The position numbers were made by a program, and so were the translations under genes. A DNA stretch of 64,000 nt from Helicoverpa zea (lineage: Eukaryota; Arthropoda; Insecta; Lepidoptera; Noctuidae), in assembly GCF_022581195.2 (NCBI RefSeq), contig NC_061467.1:10912001-10976000 (forward strand). Reading direction: 5' to 3'. The notes below the pieces were generated by a model that made no database searches, was not told the DNA's origin, and was given only the letters and a program-made list of their open reading frames with translations. Shown here in pieces: positions 38,500 through 49,500 of the stretch. Numbering within the stretch: position 1 is the first letter of the stretch; the number at the start of each line of letters is the position of its first letter.

Positions 38500-39513
38500 T
38501 TATTTCTTCTTCTTATCATCCTTAGCTGGCAAGAACAAGCCAATTGTCTTCTGTAATAACTCCGTAAATATCATGGTCCCAATAAACACAAGAAGTGTTC
38601 CAATCCAATGGCCCATTGTGAAGGGATTTCTAAAGTACACTATTGAGAAAAGTAGGGAAACAAACTTTCTCAACGTGACAGTCAAAGTAACTATTAATGA
38701 TGCACATTCTGTGGTCAATACATATACTGCACTGATACATAACCCTTGTGTGAGTACATAAAGTATCAAGTACAATACTTGTCTAGGAAACTCGATACCT
38801 AAAAATTCGACTATCGGCGTCTCTGTGGCGATTTTGACATGTCCAATCAGATTTGGCGCGGTTGGCAACCAGAAAACTAGAGGTAATAAATGTGTGTAAA
38901 ATAAGGCTTCCCAAGGATGCTTTCCGTATTTTGAGTATAAGGATTCTTGGAAGATTCCCATCCTTGCTGACACGAATAATGCAAAGGTTAAGATTGCGAT
39001 TCCAAGGCACCACCACAGCCAATCAATGAACTTCAATCTTTCTTCCTCAGCCGCATCTTCATGAGTCTCCCGAGGCGCTTTCACATCTGAACTTGATACT
39101 ATAGTACATAAAGCTATGCCAGCTGATATCATGAATATAGCCAAGTATTTCAATGGTGGATAGCTCTTCTTTAAAATCCAAACTCCCATAGCCATGTTAG
39201 CCATCAAAGAGCCAGCTCTGAATATCATATGCAAAGGCATAGAAATGTTAAAGTCGAATGCATAGTTGTTTGCAACGCTACTCGTCCAGAAAAATCCCAC
39301 TAATATCAAATACTGCTTGAACGGAATGTGTCTTTTAGCTGTACCGAACTTGCCAACAGTCATGAATCCTATTGTAGCGATGAACAAGAATTGTAGGAAT
39401 GTCGCTAGGTTTCCCGCGCCCGGGTCTTCTTTCACAACCATTTCTAGGAATACTACGTTGGAGCAACATCCCACAAAGACCATAGTAATGGCCAGCGTCG
39501 CCTTTATATTCAT
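38500..39513 (-). CDS. Efr: SLC35B4/Efr-type nucleotide-sugar transporter
   Basis: An intact 337-residue multi-spanning protein of the UAA/SLC35B family, which exchanges cytosolic nucleotide sugars for lumenal nucleoside monophosphate. Vertebrate SLC35B4 handles UDP-xylose/UDP-GlcNAc. The fly homologue Efr acts in the ER and Golgi and is linked to O-fucosylation of Notch. About ten hydrophobic segments are visible: 5-27, 38-55, 68-88, 92-114, 120-141, 163-186, 203-218, 246-267, 271-294 and 300-322. The family-like N-terminus MNIKATLAITMVFVGCCSN and a segment near 92-116 (MPLHMIFRAGSLMANM) support the call. The C-terminus is Lys-rich (KDDKKKK), fitting a KKXX ER-retrieval signal. Length matches the family's ~330. 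The ATG is the first after a 3' splice site (TTTTTTTGCAG) seven bases upstream. It is nested in a Camta intron on the same strand; the whole CDS lacks introns. Confidence 0.95.
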   Translation of the reverse strand: MNIKATLAITMVFVGCCSNVVFLEMVVKEDPGAGNLATFLQFLFIATIGFMTVGKFGTAKRHIPFKQYLILVGFFWTSSVANNYAFDFNISMPLHMIFRAGSLMANMAMGVWILKKSYPPLKYLAIFMISAGIALCTIVSSSDVKAPRETHEDAAEEERLKFIDWLWWCLGIAILTFALFVSARMGIFQESLYSKYGKHPWEALFYTHLLPLVFWLPTAPNLIGHVKIATETPIVEFLGIEFPRQVLYLILYVLTQGLCISAVYVLTTECASLIVTLTVTLRKFVSLLFSIVYFRNPFTMGHWIGTLLVFIGTMIFTELLQKTIGLFLPAKDDKKKK

Positions 39514-39543
39514 TTTGAATCTGCAAAAAAAGAAAAGAAAATC

Positions 39544-39549
39544 AAAAAA
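39544..39549 (-). terminator. RNA polymerase III terminator of tRNA-Glu
   Basis: A run of six T on the minus strand begins four bases after the tRNA 3' end, the standard pol III stop signal. Confidence 0.85.
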
Positions 39550-39553
39550 GTTA

Positions 39554-39625
39554 TTCCGATACCGGGAATCGAACCCGAGCCTCCTGGGTGAGAGCCAGGT
39601 ATCCTAGCCACTAGACCATATCGGA
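39554..39625 (-). tRNA. tRNA-Glu (anticodon CTC)
   Basis: A 72-nt cloverleaf with no intron. The acceptor stem TCCGATA pairs with TATCGGA, with discriminator A. The D-arm region GGTCTAGTGGCTAGGA carries the A box. The anticodon stem CCTGG/CCAGG encloses loop CTCTCAC, giving anticodon CTC. The T arm is TCGGG-TTCGATT-CCCGG, with one G-U pair and the B box. It decodes GAG. It lies inside the predicted 5' UTR intron of Efr, same strand, with its own T6 terminator. No CCA is encoded, as usual in animals. Fully paired stems distinguish it from the tRNA-derived SINE heads in the window. Confidence 0.96.
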
Positions 39626-39915
39626 TATTACAGATGTGACTGAAATTGTACGTTACATTTAGCTTATTATGTGACACGTTTAATAGATAATTCAAATAAA
39701 ATTATGATACTATTGTCTTATTTGATTTAGGTCATAAAACGTTCCACTGTTTAGTTGAAAACGATAACACAAACTAAATTATTAACTTGACATGCGCACT
39801 GCAGCCAATACTGTAAGGTTATTTCAATTGCACTTTTGTATGATAAAACAACTTAATACGGCACTTTACATACAATTAGATCATTAACTACATAATAATA
39901 TGAAGTAATACTTAC

Positions 39916-39995
39916 ATTTATTACGTTACACTATCACAACAACAAATAATCACATAAATTAGAACCTACAAATGTCAGACACGTTTGACAACGGA
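39916..39995 (-). other. Predicted first (non-coding) exon of Efr
   Basis: Sequence upstream of the GTAAGTA donor on the minus strand; the outer boundary is approximate. Just beyond it lies a short GC-rich patch (GAGCGAGCCGGGGCGCC at about 39995-40012), unlike the surrounding AT-rich DNA and fitting a promoter region. No ATG-initiated long frame lies in it. Confidence 0.45.
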
Positions 39996-40019
39996 GCGAG
40001 CCGGGGCGCCAATGTGTGC

Positions 40020-43000
40020 GTAATCAACCAGTGATTGTGGTTGTGACCGTGGCCTCGAATACGTTGTACGCATGCGCAAAGCCCCGCCGTCGGTAAAACA
40101 GTACGCGATTATAAAATGAATATTGTTAATAATAGATGGCGCTGTTTTCAATTGGTTGGGTTATAATTTTTAGTTACTGTTTTGGTTCGATCGAAATGTA
40201 TGTATGTACATAGGCACAGGTACGATACAACATTAGTGGGGTTTTACTCCTTCCAGTCTAGAGTAGAAGCCTGGGGGACACCAAAATAGATAATTATATG
40301 TAGCTATTGTTCTGTTTCATCAACAGGTATATTGTTAAGAAATCTAGTAGGTACCTAACTTTTATATATATTTTTTGTACTTACTTATCTAATAGATGTT
40401 GTTGTAAGATTTTACAAATAATTATCACTTTTTCATCACGGACTTTTTACTAGTCCGTGTATTTAATACACATAGGCAGATACATAGGTAATATTAAATA
40501 TTTCAATATTCATCCAGTTTACTTGATACAGTGTACCTACTTAAATCGTATGCACTTACCCACTTCTGAATCCCTCAATTTTAAGTACCTTGAGAAACGG
40601 TTCATTCCACTAAAGCGGGTGCAATATTTATACAGAAATAAAATCATATTTTATGTGCCAGGAGGAAGATTTAAATTACAATTGTGGGTGCAAAAAAAAA
40701 CGAAATTGCAAAAAAAACATTTAAACAAAGTAGTTTTATAAACTATATCGTTAAAAATCTATTAAATTAAGTACATAAAACACATATATACATCATTCAA
40801 ACATAATATATATCCAAATATTGCACCCGCCATGCCATAATGGAATGAGCTAAACATTAAAATATGCTGTATTAGGTGAATCCACATAAATCGCTCAGGT
40901 CAGCAGTTGGTCATACATAACATCGACTGGCAAATGTCCAGTGAGATTAACAAAAGATTTGCAGCCATAGAGACCATTAAGCCTAACATTACCATATTGG
41001 AAATGTGCAGTGATCCGTCAAAAATATCTGCTGAAAAGTCGGCTGAGTATAACCTGTAATATTTAGGCTATCTAGGCCGTTCAACTGGTATTATGGTATT
41101 TTTTAATCCGTTTTTATTATATCTGATTGCTAGACAAAAAAACGCGATGATACTTTCTGCTCACCATCTTTTCTCGTAAGTATTGTAAAGTTGAGCCCTT
41201 TTGAACGCGCTAATCTCAGATGTTATTAGTCCTTTTTGAAAAAAAAGACACCGTTAGATATTCATCGAGGAAGAATAAAATAATATGAAATACATTCCAT
41301 TCCAGACAATATCAAAAAATTTGTAGACAGTAAGTTTTGGTTTGTACATAGTTAAGTAGTGTTACAGTAACGTAACTAAATCTAAAATACCCTAGAGAAA
41401 AATTTAAAATAATAAAACATCCCAACCTCAGCCACCATATTTCAATTTAAACCAGCTTACGAACTGAAAAAAAAATCTAATCATACCGTATGTTAACAAG
41501 AGTACCACCTACCACGTCACTACCCCCTCCCCAAGACTTGACAGTTACCCCTCCTCCTCTCCTAGGGAACGACGACTGATCGAGTAAGTTTACTTGACAA
41601 ACACTGCCAAGTTATCTCGTAAAATCCTTCATACGTCACATCGTGAGATATTTTGCTTGGAAATCGTAGTATTTCTGTGTAATAAGATCTGCATTTGTTA
41701 GAATATATTTTTCTTTTGAGTGCTATATTTTTGTCTGTATGTTTATATGTAGTTTATGGTGTATGATGTTTCAAAATCGGTTTAGTGTCAGACGTTTAGT
41801 TTATTTATTTTCTGTATAACATGAGGTGTTTACAAATCCAACACATCATTAAAAACTGAAATAGGTAAGATATTTTTTTTTAATTCGCCATCAAATACTA
41901 AAAGAAAACAAATCGGTCTGGAAGTTCCTAAGATTAGTTCGTTCACGCAAACAAAGAAACAAACTCTTCAGCCTTATAATATTGGTATAGATTCTGAAAA
42001 ATACAACTTTCACCTAATTCGAAAAAACTCGTTCCAACTCAACCTAACTAAAATTACTCGCACATAACATTTCCTCAAGCATCCGAAAAACTTTCGAAAA
42101 TAGTTCGAATTGCTGCCAGCCTATAAAAAATCTTCCCACACAAGATTTTTCTTTCATAAAAGGAAGCTGATGAAAATACAACAGAGCCTGAAGCTGAAAC
42201 ACGTCCTAAACTTGACACACGAAATAACACAATTTGCTAAACACATAGAGTCCACATTCGCTTGGCACCAACTTAGTTGCATAACCGTGACTGTAATTGA
42301 ATTATCACGGCCCGACGCGTTCAACTAACGACCTTATAGATATAAACGTAGTCTGACCCAATGATATGTGAAATTTTGTTTGATTATCAGGAGATTAACC
42401 CCGGAACTAATTTCCTGTGAATATTGGACGTGAGTTTTTGGTTATTTTTAGGTCAGTTTTATGTAGGTCTGATGGTTTATCTCACGAAGGCGGGTGAGGT
42501 ATACGTGTGTGTGTGAATGTACGTGTACATTGTCTTTTTGTTGTGTGTACGCTCGGTAACGTGCTGTGGTCAAATCGGCAAGTCAGTAGTTTTGTAGTGA
42601 GTGCAACAAACAGACATGCTTATGTACTTTGATATTTATAATTGGATATATTGATTGATATCTTTTTAAACCTAATGAAATCATTTATAGGACAAGATAA
42701 ACTAAATAAAAGCTGAGTTTGTCGACTTTTGTCATACCACAATTTAAGTTATGTGTTGCGTATTTACATATTATATGTAAATATACATTTTCTACACGTT
42801 TTCTACAATACAGTTTTATTATTTCAAGGTTTTCAGTGCATGCAACTGATAGAGCTGAAAATACGTAAATCAACAAAGACTATGACGAAAGTCCGTGATA
42901 TAATTATAGTATTATCTATATTTGATGATAAAAATACATTTGCAACAGTCTTTACATTTCCCTGTATAAGTAAAATAATATATTGCAAGTATAAGTAAAA

Positions 43001-43640
43001 TAATTAAGTAATTTCACTGAACTGAAACTGTGAAAGAACAAGAAACTGAAATGTTCAAGTATTTGAGGCTAAGGCTTAATATTACAATTTTGTCTCATGC
43101 AAATAACATCCAAAAAGGTCTCAGTTTTCTCTCACGAACCAAATAAATTGAATCCCATGTTTTTTAAACGCCATTTCTTCAGCCATTACCTCCGAATTAT
43201 TATAAATAAAAATCTTTCAGCGCTTGTTTCCACTAAATAAAACTGGAACGTCGAATGAAAAACACGTTCCATTTTTCGTGAACAAAAGTCTGAAAGAAAA
43301 ATATTTGGCGAGCCGAACATGAGCGTATGAAAATACTTATTTATCGACATGACATTGTCGACTTTATTTATTGGGGTTTAGGGTGTGTTTCTGATTGATA
43401 GCTTGTTTTGTTTTTACGGAAGGAGTTTTTAATAATAAGTAGGTTTGAATCGTTGGTCGCGTGGTGTGTTAAATAATGGCCTGTTATTGGTTCAGCCGAT
43501 CAAGGTCGTCTAACTAATCATAGAGTACTTTAATTTAATAAGGGATTTGGAAAATGAAAAATGTTTTTTTTTAAACTGGGCCATTTTAAATCTAATTGGA
43601 ATGTTAACAAGGCATATGAATGGAATAGATCTTCATTCGG
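40020..43640. other. Non-coding, nothing firmly recognised
   Basis: Intronic to Camta on the nested-gene reading. Decayed repeat-like pieces occur near 41150-41250 and 41920-41990. The interval 40840-41060 is less AT-rich but has no coherent coding frame. The 72-94 codon open frames here have no domain or splice support. Confidence 0.45.
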
Positions 43641-43679
43641 AATTTAAAATGCTATTACGGTAGTTTTGTTTCAGGAAAG

Positions 43680-43790
43680 CGGGCAAGCTATATTTGTGTG
43701 AAAATCGGGCAAGCTATCTTTTACATATGTGGTGAGCTATCTTTTACATTGTGGTGAGCCACATTTGTAAAAGATAGCTTGCCCGAAGTG
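43680..43790. repeat. Small cluster of direct and inverted GGGCAAGCTAT repeats
   Basis: CGGGCAAGCTATCTTTTACA at 43706 is mirrored by its complement ending at 43785. GGGCAAGCTAT also occurs at about 43681, and GTGAGCTATCTTTTACAT at about 43731. The resulting hairpin is about 80 bp. Its origin is unknown. Confidence 0.75.
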
Positions 43791-44456
43791 CTCAGTAGCG
43801 GCCGAGTAGTCGACAAAAACAATGTGCGTGTATATTAACACACGCAAGTTTGGATTGTGACATCAAGTATTAATGTAGGTAAATAAAAATGTTTTTAGAA
43901 CTGAATTTCGTAGACGCAAAAGTGGGCAATATAACATATAACAGCTTAAAGCCAAAGACAGAAATGCCTCACATTCCATTTAAGCTCGAAAGGCTGTTGA
44001 AATCAAAATCCAAATAGTCAATTAAGTATCACATTTTGATCAAAGAGTACAACAGAATTATTAATAACATTTCCAGACTTCTCATCAATGAAAAACTAAA
44101 ATAATTTCACGGTAAGTAACTTAAATAAATCGAAAGCCAGTACTGAATAAGTACACAATTTGTAGTACATACACATATGTATACATAGATGATATATGTA
44201 GGTATTGACGTAAGCGCTTAAGCGTCCGTTCAATCTAGAAAATATACAAATGTGTTAGAATTTTCTAGAAATCCGTTGCCGTCAACTTCAATTTTAAATT
44301 CTCACACGAATATGTACATTAGAGAGTTTCAGACTTTCCAATTTACAAGTCGCTACTCAAACGGTTTGAGGTCAACAAGTTGTTATGGAAGATGTACGTA
44401 ATCTTTGCTTTTAATATAAAAAGGAAAATTGCTTGGTTTTTGTAGAGATAATATAA
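43791..44456. other. Non-coding, nothing recognised
   Basis: AT-rich; no supported features. Confidence 0.45.
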
Positions 44457-44860
44457 CGGGTGTGTCGTTCACAATCACATTAAATTCTATCGCATATACT
44501 TTATAATATTCTATGGCGAATTGTAAAAAAAATAACCTAATCCATTCAGTGGTTTAACCACAGGAGTCATTTTTTGTTTTTATAATTTACAACATCATGT
44601 GTAAAACAGAGATAAAGTTAGGAGTATCGAATGTTTTGATCAGTTGACAGCTGTCAGTTTTCAAGGGACAATTTCAGTTGTTTGTAATGACTGACTTCTA
44701 TATGGTGTTCTAATTTTCGCACATTTTTATTCTATTTACTTTGTTTGAAAAATTCATTTTTTTTTTATTTTTACGTATTTTTATTTCTTTGTGTTAATCA
44801 ACATATATTAACCAGTATATTAACGCATTTCATTTAATGTGATTATGAACGACACACCCG
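44457..44860. mobile_element. 404-bp non-autonomous element with ~30-bp TIRs
   Basis: The left end CGGGTGTGTCGTTCACAATC and the right end, its complement, match over about 30 bp with one mismatch. The interior is AT-rich and non-coding, with a TGACAGCTGTCA palindrome near 44645. No convincing target duplication is visible, so the superfamily is not assigned. Confidence 0.8.
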
Positions 44861-45305
44861 ATATTTTGATCGATAGAGGTTGGTGGAGCGGTCACTAAGA
44901 TATTGTTATGTATACTCTTATGAAACTTAAGCCAACATGGCCATTTTTAAGGTATCAAGGTTTATTTATTTATTTAGTAGTTAGTAGTGTAGTAGTTTTA
45001 GTTTATTTATTTATTTTTTTTTTTAGTTTATTCTCATTTGATAGTCTTACGGTCCTGAAAAATGCAATCATAGGTAGGTATACTGTAAAAATTGTAATAC
45101 AGGTTAATTATAAGTCATTCAATCGATTGCCGACCTACTCTATAACAAAATAAACATTAATGTCAGGTTGATCTAACGTTAATTACCTATGAGGTTTTGC
45201 CTTAAGCTTGTACTGATTTGATGATAAATGACGCACATAATATCATTTACAAAACCTTTACTGTGAGACTTCTAACAACACTGTAGCCTAGCCCATATTT
45301 GAAAA
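44861..45305. other. Non-coding spacer left of the LTR element
   Basis: No supported gene; the 81-codon frame at 44908 is low-complexity (polypyrimidine/TTTA). Confidence 0.45.
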
Positions 45306-45310
45306 AGCCT

Positions 45311-45536
45311 TGTAGTGGGACCTACACTAATTGTTGACGCATCAATATTGTTCATACTGTACTTGCATTGTGTTCGCCTCCTCAGTTGTCCCGTATATCG
45401 CACTACCAACGCACGCTACTAAATATTGTGACCGTACCAAATCCCATGTAACCTAATTGGAGTCAGAAAATAAAAGTGTATTAATTAGTATTCGGTTTAT
45501 TTACTTATCTCTGAACACGACACCCCACCATCTAAA
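45311..45536 (+). repeat. 5' LTR (226 bp)
   Basis: Starts TGTAGTGGGACCTACACTAA and ends CATCTAAA; identical to the 3' LTR. It contains an AATAAAAG poly(A) signal near 45470. It does not end in the common CA dinucleotide, so the boundary was set by where the two copies diverge and could be one base shorter. Confidence 0.95.
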
Positions 45537-45537
45537 T

Positions 45538-45548
45538 TGGTGACCCCG
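45538..45548 (+). other. Primer-binding site (tRNA-Trp type)
   Basis: TGGTGACCCCG lies one base after the 5' LTR. It is complementary to the CCA-bearing 3' end of animal tRNA-Trp (CGGGGTCACCA). Minus-strand DNA synthesis would start here. Confidence 0.8.
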
Positions 45549-45678
45549 TGTGGAGAAAGTGTGAACTGTAACCAGTGAATTTGGACTTGTAATTCAGTGA
45601 ATCGGACGACCGGGGCAACTCACACAAGTGTACGTAGTGTCGGCTTAATATTAGTGCGCGTCGAATTAAGAAATTATA

Positions 45679-46518
45679 ATGTCGTCTGAAGACAAGAAGG
45701 TCGTTATTGAAGAACATCAACTGTCGTCCATCTCCATCACAGCTAGAATTCCGGAATTTTGGAAGAAGTCGCCTAAAACATGGTTTATTCAAGCAGAAGC
45801 AGTTCTAAATCCTCAGAAGATGTCCGACGAATCAAAGTACCAGGTCATTATTTCAAAATTATCCCCGGACGTCGTTGAGCAAGTTACACAGATCCTTGTG
45901 AATCCCCCTGAGAAAAATAAATATGAGACCTTGAAGAATAAGTTGATATTTATATATCAAGAATCCGAAGAGCGGCAAGTAAAAAAACTCATTGGCGAAA
46001 TGGAATTAGGCGACCAGAAACCATCACAATTACTAAGAAAAATGCAAGACCTAGCCAGGGGACGAGTAAATAACGAAACACTCATAGTTATGTGGCAGAA
46101 TCATTTACCAAATTCGGTGCGAGGAGTTTTAGCTGTAACGGAAGAAAAAGATCTAGAGAAATTAGCATCAATAGCGGATAAAATAATGGAAACGACGACT
46201 CCCATACACAGTGTTGCGACTGTCAAACAGGAACCAGGCCCATCGGGTTCTCAGGACCAAATTATTTCGGCAATAAACAAATTGAGTGATAGATTACAAA
46301 ATTTAGAGTCAAGATCACGAGGCCGTTCAAATAACTGGCGAAGGAATAACTTTAGACGCAACAGATCCAGGTCAGGGTCAAGAAGTCGCACAAGGAAATT
46401 CGAAGATCCAAATTGGTTATGTTTTTACCATTATAAGTATCGCAGCAAGGCAACTAAATGTGTGGATCCATGTAACTGGAAGAAAAAACACGACAAGGAC
46501 AAGCCAGCGGAAAACTAG
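45679..46518 (+). CDS. gag: Gag, CsRn1-type retrotransposon
   Basis: A 279-residue structural protein forming the cytoplasmic particle. The N-terminal two thirds fit a retrotransposon capsid: a PxFW-like start (IPEFWKKSPKTWFIQAEAVL, about 24-43) and a segment around residue 115-160 with LLRKMQDLARG and MWQNHLP. A coiled or flexible stretch follows, then an Arg/Ser-rich basic tail (about 205-240). The RNA-binding knuckle is C248-X2-H251-X9-C261-X3-C265 rather than the retroviral CCHC. Translation should begin at the first ATG after a 130-base leader. The gag stop lies 43 bases past the last stop in the pol frame, so pol follows by a frameshift near the 3' end. Confidence 0.94.
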   Translation: MSSEDKKVVIEEHQLSSISITARIPEFWKKSPKTWFIQAEAVLNPQKMSDESKYQVIISKLSPDVVEQVTQILVNPPEKNKYETLKNKLIFIYQESEERQVKKLIGEMELGDQKPSQLLRKMQDLARGRVNNETLIVMWQNHLPNSVRGVLAVTEEKDLEKLASIADKIMETTTPIHSVATVKQEPGPSGSQDQIISAINKLSDRLQNLESRSRGRSNNWRRNNFRRNRSRSGSRSRTRKFEDPNWLCFYHYKYRSKATKCVDPCNWKKKHDKDKPAEN

Positions 46519-49500
46519 AGTCGGTGCAGTCTGCGACGGGAGGCTGTGACCGTGCCTTCGGGAATCACCGTCTGTGTGTCAGAGACAGGAAATCGGGCTT
46601 AAACTTCTTAGTGGATAGTGGTGCAAACGTGTCAGTGTTACCGCGGAAAGTAGCCTACATGAAAGGTAATACAAGTGAGTGCTGTTATAAACTCTTTGCC
46701 GCAAATGGAACTCAGATTAACACGTATGGTACATTGTACTTAGAATTAGATTTAAACCTAAGACGAGCATTCCGTTGGTTATTTACATTAGCGGACGTAC
46801 AGCAACCAATATTAGGTGCTGACTTCTTAGCTAATTTTCAGTTGTTAATTGACTTGAACGGACGAAGGTTAATCGATCAAGTAACTAATTTAAGCACCAA
46901 AGGCAATCTTTCTAATTCTAGTGAGCCCACTTTGAAAACTATCGTAAATAATTGCCCTTATTATGATTTATTATGTGAATTTCCAGAACTAACTAAACCA
47001 GTTTCGTACAAAGAAACGCCTAAACATAATGTTTGTCATCACATTGAGACCACAGGACCTCCAGTGCACGCACGAGCCAGGCAGTTACCACCAGACAGGT
47101 ACGTAAAAGCTAAAAATGAGTTTAAGATTATGCAAGAGCTTGGGATTTGTAGGCCGAGTAAAAGTGCTTGGGCAAGTCCCTTGCATGTTGTTCCTAAGAA
47201 GGACGGGAATATTAGACCTTGTGGAGATTATAGACGTTTAAATGCGATTACCAAGCCTGATCGATATCCAGTTCCCCGTCTTCATGATTTTACGTATATG
47301 TTAGATAATAAAAAGGTTTTCTCAAAGCTAGATATAAATAGAGCCTATTATTGTGTGCCAGTTGCGGAAAATGACATTGAGAAAACTGCCGTCATAACAC
47401 CGTTTGGTTTATTCGAATTCGTGCGTATGCCATTTGGATTAAGAAATGCTGCACAAACTTTTCAACGTTTTATGCATCATACTGTTTTACAAGACTTAGA
47501 TTTTCTTTTCAATTACGTAGATGACGTCATCATTGCATCGGAAAATGAAGAGCAGCATAGAGAACATTTACGAAAAGTTTTTGAACGTTTTAATGAATTT
47601 GGTATAACGATTAATTTTTCAAAGTGTAGTTTTGGTAAAGATAAATTAGAGTTTTTGGGTTTTGAAGTCTCTACAGAAGGAATTAAACCATTAGAAGATA
47701 AAGTTAAAGCGATTATTGATTTTCCAAAACCTGATACTATAGAGGAACTTAGAAGATTTTTAGGCATGTTAAATTTTTATAGAGCTCATATACCTCATTC
47801 AGCTGATCATCAGGCAGCGTTAAATAAATATTTAGGGAATTCAAAGCGTAAGGATAAAAGTAAAATCAATTGGACACCTGAAGCTACGGAAAATTTTGAA
47901 AAATGTAAAGATGATCTTAAAAATGCTACCTTATTGTATTTCCCATCGGCACATACACCTTTGTCATTGATGACGGACGCATCAGACACAAGTGTAGGTG
48001 CAGTATTGCAACAAAAAGTTGATGGCAATTGGAAACCTTTAGGATATTTTTCGAAAAAATTAACTGAAGCACAAAAGAAATATAGTACATATGATAGAGA
48101 ACTTTTAGCAATTTATTTAGCAATCATACATTTTCGTAATTTAGTTGAAGGACAAGAATTAATAATTTTTACAGATCATAAACCATTAACTTTCGCGTTT
48201 ACTAAATTAGGTACCAATAGAGAAACTTCTAGGCGAACTAGGCAAATTATGTTTATTAGTGAATTTAGTACTGACATACGACACATTAGTGGAAATAATA
48301 ATATAGTTGCTGACACATTATCTAGAGTTGAAACAATAACATGTCCCACGACGTTAGATTTCGCAGAACTCGCCACTGCGCAGGAAGTTGACGAACAGCT
48401 TGCAAAATTATTGAGGGCGTCAAACAACAACAGTAAAGTAATATTGAAACGTGTAACGTTACTCGATACTGATAAACATGTTTATTGCGAAATGTCTACT
48501 AACAGTGCAAGACCATATTTACCTGAAAAATTTCGTCGTTTAGCTTTTGATTCTATTCATAATTTAAGTCATCCTGGTATTAAGACAAGTAAAAAATTAG
48601 TAAAAGATAGATATTTTTGGCCTGAAATGAATAGAGATATTGGTAATTGGACTAAAACATGTGTAAAATGTCAAAGAGCGAAAGTTCAAAAACATACGGT
48701 TTCCGATTTAGAGTCCTTTAAAAGTACTAAACGTTTTGAGCATATACATATTGATATTATAGGACCGTTACCAACCTCGCCAGAAGGTTATAGATATTGT
48801 TTAACGATTATCGATAGATTCACTCGTTGGCCAGAGGCATTTCCACTAAAAGAGATAACTGCAGAAATCGTAGCGAAAACATTATATGAAGGTTGGATTA
48901 GTCGTTTTGGTTGTCCTATAAAGCTCACTAGTGACCAGGGTCGTCAGTTCGAAAGTAACTTATTCAAAGAATTAATGATTTTAATGGGAATTATAAAGAC
49001 ACGTACAACTCCGTATCATCCTCAATGTAATGGTTTAGTAGAACGTTGGCATAGATCTTTAAAAGCCGCGTTAATGGCTCGCTTAAACAATAAATGCTGG
49101 GTTGACGAATTGGCAACTGTAATGTTGGGGTTACGCACAACGATAAAATTAGATACAGGCGTAACCGCTGCACAAAGGTTGTATGGCAGTAATATTAGAG
49201 TACCCGGTGACTTTTATGATACAACTGATTTGAAAATTAGCGATTCTGAAAATTTCGTAAATAAGTTAAAAGCTGTAATTGACGGGTTAAAGCCATCTAA
49301 TAGGAAAAATAAGTCACCAAATAAGATTTTTGTGCATAAAGACTTGTATGATTGTGAATATATTTTTATCCGTAATGACGCAGTACGGAAACCGTTACAA
49401 CCACCTTACGACGGACCATATCGCGTCATAAGTAGAGATAATAAAGTATTTTGTATTCAGTTGCCCGACCGACAAGTTAAAGTTTCTATAGATCGTCTGA

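Larger units (their letters stand above)
39521..39915 (-). other. Predicted 5' UTR intron of Efr
   Basis: On the minus strand a donor AAAT|GTAAGTA falls at 39915 and a pyrimidine-rich acceptor TTTTTTTGCAG at 39521. Splicing leaves seven UTR bases before the start codon. The 395-bp intron contains the tRNA-Glu gene. The splice sites are read directly; their use is inference. Confidence 0.6.
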
